This document shows, piece by piece, positions 46,209 to 57,721 of a stretch of DNA of 64,000 bases; the first letter of the stretch is position 1; each line of letters begins with the position of its first letter. The position numbers were made by a program, and so were the translations under genes. Below the pieces are notes generated by a model. It made no database searches and was not told the origin of the DNA. It worked only from the letters and a program-made list of their open reading frames with translations. The DNA comes from Trichomonas vaginalis G3 (Eukaryota; Parabasalia; Trichomonadida; Trichomonadidae): the NCBI RefSeq assembly GCF_026262505.1, contig NC_067207.1, positions 22,598,082 through 22,662,081 of the forward strand, read 5' to 3'.

Positions 46209-46652
46209 TTTTTTATTTATTTTTACAATTTTTATATGATACATTTGATTGGATTTAAGTTTCAGAATGAAATATCTAAATTTTAGTAGGTAATGCTTCA
46301 TACTATTAAATGAAAACAATGACATACGTACAATAAATTTTTTACAATTTTTGAATTAAGAAATTTTCCAATTGAATTCATTATGATGTTTACAGATTTG
46401 CCTTAACTGTCATGAATTGTCATTCAAATTGGAAAATTTTTATAATTATAGATCATATTTAATTGCACAGTCAATTTCAAACAATGTTTACCTTACTATA
46501 TTTCTCGGATTGGAATTTAACAAATTTTAACAAGGTTCACTGCTATGAGAACAGTAAAGTCTACAATTAACAAAAAATAATATCTTCAAAAAGCTGGACT
46601 GCTTGTCAGATATCGATACTAACATGAAGCAAATATTTAAAAGTGAAGATTC
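46209..46652. other. AT-rich spacer between PP2A-A and the transposon
   Basis: No gene was seen. The right limit is the TTAA duplication at 46,653-46,656. Confidence 0.5.
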
Positions 46653-46656
46653 TTAA

Positions 46657-46753
46657 GGGTATAGTAAACTCAAAATTCTAGAGTTTTGAGAGTGCCAATA
46701 AATTCTATAGGCCTATATATATCTATATTTTAAAGGAGAGGTTACGCCATAAT
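46657..46753 (+). repeat. Left terminal inverted repeat
   Basis: It pairs with 50,230-50,328 with moderate divergence, the best matches being the outer GGGTATAGT and the inner GAGAGGTTACGCCATAAT. The divergence indicates an old insertion. Confidence 0.85.
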
Positions 46754-47101
46754 ATTTGATATTATAAATTATTAATTCAAAATAAAAGTAGAAAATGAAA
46801 CTAATTTTATTCTAACCTATATAAATATATCAATAATCTAAAATGATTATAGTCTGAACTATATTTTACCAGATTATCAAATATAAGAGAAATGAAATAA
46901 GGCATAAAAATATCATAGCATAATTACTGGATAAATGCATTAATAAATTATTTATATCATAATGAGAAAAAATCAAAATAAGAAAATGAGCATAATAATA
47001 ATTTAATTAAAAACAAAAACAATAAATAAAATGTAATTTTCGTTAATCAAAGTCATCAATGTCTTCGTCTTCTGATTCCCATTCGGACTTGAAAACTTGA
47101 T

Positions 47102-47111
47102 AATCTCCTCC
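47102..47111. repeat. 10-bp target-site duplication, left copy
   Basis: AATCTCCTCC is repeated at 47,773-47,782 in direct orientation, flanking the nested insert inside the transposase gene. Confidence 0.85.
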
Positions 47112-47772
47112 GGCAAACCCAAATTTTAGCTAAAAGTGACAGGGGAAAAAACGTTTAGTATTAAAAAAAAAGACCGATGAGAGCTTCGTTCGAAATATAG
47201 AGGGAACTGAGAATGCGCAACCATTCTCAGGGAATATTGGATGCTATTCCCGTTCCCTCTGTATGGAAAATTGAGGTTTTCAAAGGGAGTTAAAATAATA
47301 TCAAATTTATACTAATTTACTTCAAAATACAAAAGTATTTGACAGCTAAAATTAGTTACTTTAGCAAGCCTATCAATACCCTTTTACGATTATTGCTACT
47401 TTTTCGAAATAAAATAAATTTATTATCAAAAACCTTTTTTTCTTAGTAAAAATAAACGAAATTTTTTACCTTATGAACTTTTGATGGAAATATGCAAATT
47501 TAAAATAATAAAGAAAGCCGCGAGCGAAGCGATCGGCTTCGTTCGAAGATTTTGATTCAAATCTTTGCTGATCTGTAATTCGCGGAAGCCGCGAGCGAAT
47601 CGAGCGGCTTAGGTCTAAGATTTTGATTCAAATCTTTGCTTATATTCCTTAAATTCTTTATGAAACTCGCAACAGTTCCATAAAAAATTTTAAATTCTAA
47701 ACTGTCGAAATTACCGATCGGTAATCACACCCTTCACGGGCGTGTCACTTTTAGCTAAAATTACCCCTACTC
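47112..47772. mobile_element. Nested 661-bp MULE/MITE-like insert
   Basis: It has a perfect 20-bp inverted repeat (AATTTTAGCTAAAAGTGACA at 47,122-47,141 and its reverse complement at 47,743-47,762) about 10 bases inside each end, and a 10-bp direct duplication outside. A 9-11 bp duplication fits Mutator-like elements. No gene is inside. It contains a 14-bp palindrome TTACCGATCGGTAA (47,711-47,724) and two copies of a GC-rich hairpin unit. It cut the transposase frame. Confidence 0.8.
47515..47642. repeat. Two tandem 63-bp GC-rich hairpin units
   Basis: AAGCCGCGAGCGAA(G/T)CGA and CGGCTT, followed by AAGATTTTGATTCAAATCTTTGCT, is present twice. Both arms can fold (AAGCCG/CGGCTT and AGATTT/AAATCT). 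Confidence 0.8.
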
Positions 47773-49006
47773 AATCTCCTCCTGGTACACTCTGAATGGA
47801 TTTTTTGTATTTGTTCTGTTTTTTAGAACCTTTTGTAACAGTTTTTTGTTTCAATATCATTTTGGAGTAACAATTCTCTTCAAATGATTTGACACAATCT
47901 TCTGGAAGTGGGGGAAGATGTAATGCTTTTTGTATATCTCCGAGAAAATGCTCTGGATCATTCCATTCTAAGATTGCAACGTTAACTCTAATGTTAATGT
48001 TCTTCCAGGCTCTTGATTTGTCCAAATAGCATGCAATTTTGGAGTTAAACGCTTCATTCATGCAGGTAGATCCAATGGAAGAAACTTTGGAAACTATGGG
48101 TGTCCATTTGTGAACCCAGTCATAGAGCATGAATTGAAGTTGGATCGAATTGACACCTTTTTGCCATTCAAAGCATTTGTAATTGTGCGGTTCGCAAAAA
48201 GAATGATTGCCTACGTAATGGTAGACACAATTCTCCCACATTTTCGTACGTTTGTCAATATTTTCTTCGGCAAAACATGACCAAAGCCACATACTTAGGC
48301 TTGCATTCAGACCCCAGAAAGGTCTCTCTATTTTTTCAATCTTCTGAGTCTTGTCGTTGAAAACTTCAACTGTCTTATGAGAAGCTGAGAACTTTGTAAA
48401 ATCTTTTGAGATATTTTTTGATACATGACCTGGATCGAATCTTTCAAGATGAGAGACGCCAAATTCTTTAAAGACAGAGACACTTTTGTTATCTCGGTCT
48501 TTAATAATCTCTTTAACATCTTTCAAGATATTGTATTTCTTTAATTGCTTCAAGATGATTCGAGTTCCAGCACTTTCCATATTGTTGGAAGCTCCGGAAT
48601 ACTGAGCATGCTGTCTGTTTCCACCAATATGGTTGATGTTCACGCATGCAAGAACTCTTTTTGTGACAGCATCGAGCGCAGTTACTGTACAACTTGGCGA
48701 GTTTCGCCTGTGCGTCCATCTTGCATCAATGGATAAGTAACCACTGAAGGACTTTCTCGACAGCATTAGGGAAATACTTTTAAGTCTTCTAATCTTATCG
48801 TCACAAAATCTCTGTTGTCTCATGACACCACTCTTCACAGGGGGCTTAGTTCCACAAAGAGAAAGAAAGCGAGCACCTTTTGTATATGGCATTCCGGTCA
48901 TTATGCAAGCACCAAGCATCTGTCGCGCTGAGAGTCGACGACGTTCGTGGAGTAAAATGTTATGCATTGCCTTTGTTTTCCGTTTTGGGTGAACAATATG
49001 GCCCAT

Positions 49007-50229
49007 ACAACAACAAAAAAATGAAATCCCGCCAAAAGTGAAAATTGAATAAAAAGTAATAATTAATAAATATATACTATATCATTAGATGAATATTTTG
49101 GAATAACATTTTAAAATCGAGGTTTTTCAATGGATAACGGTTCAATCAAAAATTTGACCCCATTTTAGAATCTACATTAAAAATGGAACATTTCTGTCGT
49201 TTCAAAATTCCAAAATAACGTTTCTATTCCTCTCAAAAGTAAAAATAAACTTTATTGGGGAAAAAATATTTTTATTTTCCAAAAAAAATGAAAACCTTAA
49301 ATGCAAATCTAATTTTGATGCTTTTGTTTGTGATTTTTTGGATTTCGAAAAAAATTTGAAAATTCAGACAAGTTACCATTAACACTAATACGTTTCAGCG
49401 AGTCGGTCCCATCAGAGAAATTTTCATAAATCGGCGATATAATTTATTATTTCAGCAAAATATTCTCAGATCCAACTAGAATAAGGTCAAATTATACAAA
49501 TTTAGCAAAGGCTAGTTATCCTACCTATTCAATTAACTTTAATTTTAAATAATTCAAGACAATTCTCAAAATTACCTTAATAATCGCGTTCTCTTCGCAA
49601 AATGACGATTCCTCATTCACTACCAGCATAACTGAGGGCTTGTGCTCACAGAATAATACAGATAATTTACTTATTAATGCAAAATTTAGTACCAAAAGGT
49701 AATCATAGAAGATACAAAAAAAGTTTCTTTATTTTGATTGCTGATTTTATTTCTTCTAAAATTTACCAAATCTAAAAAATCCAAAATTGAATGCTATTGA
49801 ATTTCATGTTTATGTACCATATACTATTTATTATATAAGGAATAAAAATTTTATAGTTTTAATCAAAAATAAAGGTGTACTAAATGCATACAAAACAAGG
49901 TATTTTTTACTCATCCAAAATATGTTAACAGTGCTATTTATATAATCAATATCCGAATTTCGAAATCATTTTGATGAAATCTTTATTTTAAAATTGAGTT
50001 GACTGTTAAAATCACCCGAGAAGAGGGATTATCTCAATGAAAAGTACATAAAATAGCAAACGCACAAGATGGCACTATGCAGCTTTATATTGTTATACAG
50101 GATGAACATATAAAATGTTTGGAAAACACTTACTTCGTTCTACAAATGTGTATCTCTTTATATCAAAGATTCTTCTCAAATTATTGAGAGACTTCTCTCA
50201 AAAAAAGGAAAATTTGATAACTAAAAAAA
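49007..50229. other. Non-coding right arm of the transposon
   Basis: About 1.2 kb between the transposase start and the right terminal repeat, AT-rich with no open frame of note. Confidence 0.6.
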
Positions 50230-50328
50230 ATTATGGCATAACCTCTCGTTTTGCATAGATATATATTTACATGATCACAGAGCTTATTTTCATTGTCAAA
50301 ACTTAAAAATTTTTAGTGGACTATACCC
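50230..50328 (-). repeat. Right terminal inverted repeat
   Basis: Reverse complement of the left terminus, ending ACTATACCC and followed by TTAA. Confidence 0.85.
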
Positions 50329-50485
50329 TTAAATAGATTGTTACATATAAAACAAAAGCTGAGTTTTCTCCAAAATTGCTGAGGGGACTAGCTGAATTAT
50401 TCGGAATTTCTCTTAACATCACTTAATCAATATCAAAAATTCAAATAATTCTAGTCCATGATACAATCAGAATTGAATACATAAG

Positions 50486-50495
50486 AAAAGTGACA
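50486..50495 (+). promoter_or_regulatory. AAAAGTGACA motif before the second HECT gene
   Basis: It matches the host motif, about 110 bases upstream of the chosen ATG at 50,606. Confidence 0.4.
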
Positions 50496-50605
50496 ATTTT
50501 ACGTACATTGTAATACATATTTTTGTTATACCTTTCTTCTAATTGATGCATAATAAATATATTTTCTTTGTATTTTTTGAAAAGAATATTATTTTCGATT
50601 CTTAT

Positions 50606-52732
50606 ATGATTGATACTCCTTCAGTTGAATCGTTAATCAAAGGATACTTCGAGCAATTAACTGAGGGGTGTGATCGAATTGATTGTGAACAGCCAGAATG
50701 CGCTTCATCCACAAATTTTCATTATCATTTCAGAGATCCAACAGAAGCAGCAGTCAGAGCTGTTGAGTTAACACTTAATCATCCACATAATCCATGTTTG
50801 TGTGGTCATTATTCACCTTTAAATAGAGATAAATCAATATTAACAAAAGTAAGCAGATTTGATTCAATTGTCACAGATATTATATATAACAGAGCTTCAC
50901 AAATTCCAGATGATCAGTCATTACATAATATTAAAGAAGTTGTTAGCAGCGAGATTAACATTTCATTCATTTTATTATCAAATCAAGAAACTCTATCAAT
51001 CTCTAACATATCATTTGATGAAGACAAGTTACAAGACTTCAATCTTGTCTTTCAACGAGGATACAAGTATTTCCTCCCTTTCTACACAGACTTCAACTTA
51101 ATGGTTAAACGATTCATTAAACTCCCATCAACAGACACATTCTCACACGTCAGAGGTATCATTCTCATTTTGTTGTTCGAAATTTACTTCAATAAAGATA
51201 ATTACATCGACACATTCTTACCATTATTAGACCACATCATTGATCTTCCATCGAAATCAGCGATGCTCTTTTGGTCATGTTTACAATGCATTTCTACGTT
51301 ATTAACACGTGTTGTCTCATTATGCGAGACAATGTTATCTATCTACGTATTGAAACAATCCATGATCAATGTTGTCCCTAAACCAATTGCATCTCTATGC
51401 AATTTCATCACATTGCTCCAAAGAGCATCAGATAACTCACTTCACCACCTTCCTAACAAAGTTTTCTCTAATTCCGCGTTATCGACACGTCTCAATCCTC
51501 TTAAGGAACTCGAGCGATACGAATTCAGCAAGTTCTCATTTTTATCATTTCCATCTGTTTTATCTCTTAAGTTCAAACACAAAGTTTTACAGACAGCACA
51601 AGAGAACAAACAGAACACGATGGCAGCACGATCAGTCATCAACGAAGGCATCATGATGGGTCGAACGATCACTAACAATTTAATATTCAATGTTTTAGAG
51701 ATTCGTCGTGATCATTTAGTTGAAGACGCCATTCGTAAGATTCCACGTCTTCGAAGCGAAGATCTTCTTAAGAAGTTAGTCATCACATTCAAAGGCGAAC
51801 AAGGTATTGACCAAGGCGGTGTTTCACGTGAATTCTTTTATCTTCTTACATCACAAATCTTTTCACCCGATTACGGAATGTTCACAACAATCAATGGCTA
51901 TTACTGGTTCTCTATCACACCATTCGAAGATTATTCTGCATACATGATGCTTGGCACTGCAGTCTCTCTTGCGATTTACAACAACGTCGTTCTTCCAATT
52001 CGCTTTCCAACACTTTTGTACAAGAAGATTCTCGGCAAACCGATCACATTAACAGACATCGGTGAAATCGATCCCGATTTCATGAAGAGTGCACTTGATA
52101 TGATCAACATGCGCACGAAGAAAGAAGATGTTTCAGAACTATGTTTGACATTCACTACAACAATCGAACAATTTGGCGAACGAATTGAAATTCCACTAGT
52201 TCAAAACGGTTCCAACATTGATGTCACTAATGATAATCTTGATGCATTTATTGCATCATATATCAACTGGTGGGCGAACATCAGTATTGCTAAACAATAT
52301 GAAGCATTTTTGTCTGGTTTCATGAAAATCTCTATTTCTAAACTATACAAATTATTTGGTGCAGACGAATTAGACATCTTAGTTAGTGGTGAAGCAGTTC
52401 TTGACTGGGCAGCATTGAAGAAGAACGCGAAGTACATCGACGGATACACTAAAGACAGCCAACAAATCATCTGGTTCTGGGAATTATTCGACCAATTCAG
52501 CAACGACCAAAAAGTCGAATTTCTTCGTTTCTCTACAGGAACACCACGCGCTCCTGTTGAAGGACTTGGTGAAGTCCAGTTGACTATCCAGAAAACGAAT
52601 GACATTCAGATGCTCCCTGTCTCACACACATGCTTCAACATGTTCTCTCTCCCTGCTTACAAGACTAAGGAAGTTCTTTCACAGAAAGTTCTTCTGGCTA
52701 TCGAACACTCTGAAGGATTTGGTTTAGTTTAG
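50606..52732 (+). CDS. Second AZUL-HECT E3 ubiquitin ligase
   Basis: I chose the ATG at 50,606 (MIDTPSVESLIKGYF, 708 residues), which puts the AZUL zinc domain at the N terminus (QLTEGCDRIDCEQPECASSTNF...CLCGHYSPL). The HECT domain has KGEQGIDQGGVSREFF and the catalytic Cys in VSHTCFNMFSLP, ending GFGLV. It is a diverged paralogue of the gene at 40,460. Its second half is noticeably richer in G+C and uses more CGT/GGC-type codons than the first gene, suggesting stronger expression or different ancestry. Role as above: E3 ligase. Confidence 0.93.
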   Translation: MIDTPSVESLIKGYFEQLTEGCDRIDCEQPECASSTNFHYHFRDPTEAAVRAVELTLNHPHNPCLCGHYSPLNRDKSILTKVSRFDSIVTDIIYNRASQIPDDQSLHNIKEVVSSEINISFILLSNQETLSISNISFDEDKLQDFNLVFQRGYKYFLPFYTDFNLMVKRFIKLPSTDTFSHVRGIILILLFEIYFNKDNYIDTFLPLLDHIIDLPSKSAMLFWSCLQCISTLLTRVVSLCETMLSIYVLKQSMINVVPKPIASLCNFITLLQRASDNSLHHLPNKVFSNSALSTRLNPLKELERYEFSKFSFLSFPSVLSLKFKHKVLQTAQENKQNTMAARSVINEGIMMGRTITNNLIFNVLEIRRDHLVEDAIRKIPRLRSEDLLKKLVITFKGEQGIDQGGVSREFFYLLTSQIFSPDYGMFTTINGYYWFSITPFEDYSAYMMLGTAVSLAIYNNVVLPIRFPTLLYKKILGKPITLTDIGEIDPDFMKSALDMINMRTKKEDVSELCLTFTTTIEQFGERIEIPLVQNGSNIDVTNDNLDAFIASYINWWANISIAKQYEAFLSGFMKISISKLYKLFGADELDILVSGEAVLDWAALKKNAKYIDGYTKDSQQIIWFWELFDQFSNDQKVEFLRFSTGTPRAPVEGLGEVQLTIQKTNDIQMLPVSHTCFNMFSLPAYKTKEVLSQKVLLAIEHSEGFGLV

Positions 52733-54744
52733 TTTAAATTTTGTTTGATATAAAATATTTATATTTATAATTTACAATCTTTATCACCATCTAATTATTA
52801 AAATGAAGTTTTGTAATTAATAATGAAGAAGCAGAGTCAAATAATATTATAATTCACCTTCAATTAATGCTATAATTATGATCGCTTATATTTGTTGTTA
52901 AATAGTGATCACTGTTTATTCACTTTGGTAACATGGAAATGAAAGATATCTTACAACTGTCTTTAGCATTAAATTGAAAAAAAAATGTAAACAATATGCA
53001 AACATGGAATTATTTTACTCAAGCCTTCATCTAATAATGACTATATGTACCAAAAAGGGGGGAACTTCGTCGACAACAAAGGTATCGACCAAAATTGTTC
53101 CCATTATGCTTGACATATGAAGTATAGTAATAGTGTGTATGGACTCATAGAATGGCTTTCGTTTGATTTCGAGATATATTAAGATCTTCTAAAATATCCA
53201 TATTTTACTTGATAACCCGTATGTTTTATCGTATTATGAAAATTAAACGAAAAATATGGCTCAAGACGAGCAAAATTCGATGCTAAAAATGTAAATTATT
53301 TAATGATTAGGGTGCTTTCAGGTATTTTTCTGAAGAAACACTTTATTCGTTTTTCTTTCTACATCTGTATATAAAACATGCACAAATAAGGATTTATAAT
53401 TAAAAATATTATTCGAATTGGGTAATTAAATCGTTAGATCTTAGATTTTATTAATCGTTCCTTCTTAAAATGAGACTGTGGTAATGGGAACTGTGTATGA
53501 GAGTTGGAGTATTGTTAAATTGCGCGAAATGTTGATAAGTTTCAAAAACAATTTGTAGTATGTTCATGTATATTAGAATTTAATAATATATGATAACATC
53601 GACTGCAAACAATCGATTTTAAGTGATTGATGAAAATCGATATCAATATTTAAAATTTTCGAGTTTTTTTTTGACTGATAGCAATTGCTTTGGACACCTA
53701 GAATGAAGTTCTTCTTGGTGAGTTTCTCCAAATTTTTTCCATTTTAGAAAAAGCCTATGCAATTTTCTAGAAAATGATAACGTTTTTTTCAATTCTCGAT
53801 TTTTTTTGGAAAAATGAGGTTATTTTTTTTGAAAATTTATAATTTAGAGAGAAAGAAACCATTTTCATTGTGTTATAAATCGATAAAACCTTTTTATTTT
53901 TTCTATTCTATAATATTTCTACTAAAATATATCACTTATACAGCAAAATCATATAACTATTTTTCAAAGATATAGAAAAGAAGTATATATTCCTAAACCA
54001 TAAATCAGCCATAGTTTACTATCAAAAATAATATATTATTATATATAGATAACAATCCATTGTTAGTAATTTAAAATTATTTCTGGTTCAAATTAAGGAT
54101 TATCTTCACATGTTTAGAAAATATTGTAAACATCTAGAAAACAATCAATAATATCATGATTTTATTAACAGATGAGTTCAGGATATATATTGTGATTTGA
54201 TTTTCGATAATAAATCTGAATCAAATGTATATTAAACTCGCACATTTAGTCTTCTTATCATAATAATGTTATTAGTTAGTGACTATGGCTACAAAACGAG
54301 CAACATTAGATATGTATCTCATAATCAAACGGAAGTTAAGCTAAGATATTTGAGATTTTATCACCTGGTAGTATGCATGATACTATACCAGAATGACTAG
54401 TCAATCTGTTGTTTTAATATCGTTTTAAATTTTTTATGCCAAAATAGTACTCTGGCTATCATTGGTAATACGTAAGGTTGCTACTGTTGTAATATTTCGA
54501 AAAAATAAAGGTATCAACTTTAATGCAAGATATGATGAGTTGAACATCGAATAATTGGGTTTTTGTAATACTAATCTTCTTTAGTCCCTAGTATATCATT
54601 GTTTCATACTAATAACGTGGATCAATTCCGTTTCAATGATCAGATAAAGCAGAAACAATATACTCAGGTGCCACTTTTTTGGTCTAAAAAATGAGTTTTT
54701 TCCCCTTTTATGTACCATAGAAACAAGTCTCATTTGTAATACAG
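52733..54744. other. Long AT-rich spacer
   Basis: About 2 kb without a convincing gene. It contains only short low-complexity stretches. Confidence 0.5.
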
Positions 54745-55788
54745 CCCGAATTTTTACGATCACAAAAATTTGACTTTTTTTTTGTCAGATTGTATAATTT
54801 TGGTCGAAAGTCATCTGAAGAAGATGACTTTCAATGGACCAACTATTTCGGAAATCAGTTTTCAGGTCATGAAACCAAATCATGCATAAACTGTGATGTC
54901 ACCTCATCACCAGGCCAATATTACTTAGATTCTTGTATTTTTTTTGATGACAACAAACGCGTAATCAATTTTGATCCCATCTCCGACTCATTATTCTTCC
55001 ATAATCGGTGCTCATTTAGTAAATGTACTTCAACATCAGATGGAAGTTGCGTTTGCTACAAAATCGGCAGCAATAGTTCCATTATCCAACGCAAATTCTG
55101 TTGTACGAAATGCCAAAGCTCAGGAAAAGGTCATTTTTCATATACTTTAGTTGACACAGATAACTTAAACTTTTTTATTGAAAGTTCCCTTTTCGATGTA
55201 GGAAATGAAAGTGTTGGTGAATCAGTAGTTTATGCAGAAGATGGAAATATTTTAGTTTCATCAACAAATTTCTCATCAAATAAAGCTAAAGAAGATCCTG
55301 CTGCTGATCTTTGGAAAATATCAGATAATGACATTATAACAACATTTAATTATTCAACTGTTGTTAATAATTTAGGAACAGGTAAATATGATATTATATA
55401 TTTTAGATATAACTCTATGATTGATTCATGTAATATTATAAATAATAACCTTACAAAATCAACATATGGAATTATTTACCATCAAGATAATTCTCTTTCT
55501 GTAAAAAGTTGTTCTTTTATTAACAACACTGTTCCTGAAGGTAAATATTTGATATATACCCGATATCAATTAACAGTTGATAGTTGTTACATTGACAATT
55601 CGATTCCAAATACATTTAATAGAAATGTAACACCTACTAATTCAAGAGAACTATTTACTAACAAATTGATTCATTTTTCAACAGGTAATTGCCAAGCAGA
55701 ATTTGCAATTATCAATAAAAATATTTCCAAAATTAAAAAACTTCCTCTTTTCTTCATTTCTTTACTAAACATTAAAAGCCCTTCATAA
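54745..55788 (+). pseudogene. Surface-type beta-helix/Cys protein, 5'-truncated
   Basis: The frame is open for about 345 residues but has no ATG; the first in-frame Met is well inside (MIDSCNIINNN). The sequence has repeated short patterns (SCIFFDDN, SSLFDVGNESV, DSCNIINNNL, KSCSFINNTV, DSCYIDNS) typical of right-handed beta-helix, Pmp-like surface proteins, which form large families in trichomonads. Signal peptide and membrane anchor are both missing. I read it as a fragment of such a gene, missing its start and perhaps its end. An unrecognised exon structure is unlikely. Confidence 0.6.
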
Positions 55789-56098
55789 TTCCACCTTGCA
55801 AAAACATTTTTTATTTTGGACTTACGCCCATCTGACATTAATATAAATTTTTAACAAGAGGCGTGAATTATAAGTGAAAACTAACCTTACGCAACAGAAT
55901 TGATTAGATGTCGTACCTGGGCCGGTGCTCCAATTATTATTCGATTTCATTTCTACTAAAGTAAGTTTTGCAGTTATTTGGAAATGATAAAAATTCTCAT
56001 CGAAATAAAGTTTTTATTATTTTTATACAATCAAATAGAACATGAAAAGATGGTATGAATATGATATCAAAAGAATTAAAAATCTATAGAGAAAAATG
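55789..56098. other. AT-rich spacer
   Basis: No feature was seen. Confidence 0.5.
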
Positions 56099-57349
56099 TT
56101 ACATGTTATTTATGATATCATCACCAAATTGACTTGTTGAACGGAGTGTTGAATTATCCATCATTTCTGCAAAATCTTTTGTAACTGTTTTATTTGAGAT
56201 TGTCTTTGAAACAGACTTAACAACAAGATCTGCTGCTTCGATCCATCCAAGATGTCTAAGCATCATTTCACCACTAAGGATCAATGAGCCTGGATTAGCA
56301 ACATTCATTCCTGCGATTTTTGGAGCTATGCCATGTGTTGCTTCAAAGATCGCTGAATCATTTCCGATGTTAGCACCTGGTGAAATTCCAATACCTCCAA
56401 CTTGTGCTGCTAATGCATCTGAGATATAATCTCCGTTTAAATTCAGTGTTGCAATGACGTCGTAATTTGAAGGATGAAGTAAAATCTCCTGAAGAAATGC
56501 ATCTGCAATACAATCCTTAATGATAATATCTCTTCCTGTCTTAGGATTATTAAGTTTCATAAAAGGACCTTCACCAATCAATGTGGCTCCAAATTCTAAA
56601 CAAACTTCATATCCCCATTCTTTGAATGAACCTTCTGTATATTTCATGATATTTCCTTTATGAACTAATGTCAATGAATTTCTATCATTATCTATTGCAT
56701 ATTGAAGAGCAGAACGAACTAATCTTTGTGTTCCTTGTTTAGAAACTGGTTTGATTCCGATTCCACAATCTTCTGTAAATCTTATTTTTTTAACGCCCAT
56801 TTCTTCTTGCAAAAAGTTAATTACTTTCTTAGCTTCATCTGATCCGGCTTTCCATTCTATACCTGCATATATATCTTCTGAGTTTTCTCGGAATATAACC
56901 ATATTAATTAAATCAGGTCGTTTCACCGGACTTGGAGTTCCATCATAATAACGGATAGGACGCAAACAGATGAATAAATCTAAGGATTGCCTCAATGCTA
57001 CATTAAGAGAACGGATTCCTCCACCAACTGGAGTCATTAATGGTCCTTTAATGGCGACATGATACTGTCGAATAGCATCAATCGTTTCATCTGGGAGATA
57101 AACATTTTCACCATATATTTTGCATGATTTGGCACCTGCATAAATTTCCATCCATTGAATTTTGCGTTTGCCATTGTATGCCTTCTCTACAGCCGAATCT
57201 ATAACTTTTTTCATTACTGGAGTAATATCAACGCCTATACCATCGCCTTCAATGAATGGAATTATTGGACAATCAGGAACAATCAGCTTTCCTAATGCAG
57301 ATATTTGAATCTTCTCACCTTTCTCTGGTTTAGAAATATGAGATTTCAT
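56099..57349 (-). CDS. icd: Isocitrate dehydrogenase, bacterial type
   Basis: The 416-residue protein is the same length as the E. coli enzyme and collinear with it: [28 protein letters not shown] (substrate Ser and Arg), [12 protein letters not shown] (Tyr), [13 protein letters not shown] (Lys), [16 protein letters not shown] (metal Asp) and [13 protein letters not shown]. It oxidises isocitrate to 2-oxoglutarate. It belongs to the bacterial subfamily, not the usual eukaryotic NADP type. At the coenzyme pocket it keeps Lys344 (E. coli numbering), but Tyr345, Val351, Tyr391 and Arg395 are Ile, Ala, Lys and Glu, changes associated with NAD preference. It has no hydrogenosome-type leader. Confidence 0.95.
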   Translation of the reverse strand: MKSHISKPEKGEKIQISALGKLIVPDCPIIPFIEGDGIGVDITPVMKKVIDSAVEKAYNGKRKIQWMEIYAGAKSCKIYGENVYLPDETIDAIRQYHVAIKGPLMTPVGGGIRSLNVALRQSLDLFICLRPIRYYDGTPSPVKRPDLINMVIFRENSEDIYAGIEWKAGSDEAKKVINFLQEEMGVKKIRFTEDCGIGIKPVSKQGTQRLVRSALQYAIDNDRNSLTLVHKGNIMKYTEGSFKEWGYEVCLEFGATLIGEGPFMKLNNPKTGRDIIIKDCIADAFLQEILLHPSNYDVIATLNLNGDYISDALAAQVGGIGISPGANIGNDSAIFEATHGIAPKIAGMNVANPGSLILSGEMMLRHLGWIEAADLVVKSVSKTISNKTVTKDFAEMMDNSTLRSTSQFGDDIINNM

Positions 57350-57721
57350 GAGTTAATTAGAGCGAGTATCTATATTTAAAATAAAAATAAGATTTTTGAC
57401 AGCATTGAATTAAACAAATTCGATATTGTGATTAGTACTTATACAATTTTCCTATTTTAGTCTAAAGTTGCTGTTTTGTGAAATATCTGCTAAAATACCT
57501 ATAAATTATGCAAAGAGTATCATTGATCTTCTTAGGAAAATACCTTTAGAACTATAAATAACTGAAATATCGTGTTGTTTCTCTTTATGATTGATTATTT
57601 TTTTAGATTTTAAGCAAAGAGTAAAGAAATACAAGTAATATTTAAAACTATATAACAATAGTATTTTATTTATTAAAACAATATCTTCGAATTGAACAAT
57701 TTGAAGAAAAAAAATTATATT
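57350..57721. other. AT-rich spacer
   Basis: No feature was seen. Confidence 0.5.

Larger units (their letters stand above)
47043..49006 (-). pseudogene. DDE transposase, C terminus split by a nested insert
   Basis: The main frame (49,006 to 47,771, 411 residues) has likely catalytic Asp in GYLSIDARWTHRRNS, a second in IIKDRDNKSVS, FDPGHVSKNISKDF (His/Lys motif) and a possible Glu in CMNEAFNSKIA, together typical of Kolobok/Mutator-type DDE proteins. It ends abruptly at SVPGGD because the insertion at 47,112-47,772 introduces a stop. The original end, an acidic tail (FKSEWESEDEDIDDFD and stop at 47,043-47,045), lies beyond the insert in the GGAGGAGATT duplication context. The truncated protein might still be catalytic, since only about 20 acidic residues are lost. 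Confidence 0.8.
46657..50328. mobile_element. Kolobok-like DNA transposon with TTAA target duplication
   Basis: The 3,672-bp element starts GGGTATAGT and ends ACTATACCC. Terminal inverted repeats of about 97 bp (46,657-46,753 and 50,230-50,328) share GGGTATAGT..ACT, ATATATATCTAT and GAGAGGTTA(C/T)GCCATAAT in the same order. TTAA flanks both sides (46,653-46,656; 50,329-50,332). TTAA duplications are typical of Kolobok and piggyBac; the transposase resembles the former type. The element carries one transposase gene and a nested insert. Confidence 0.88.
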
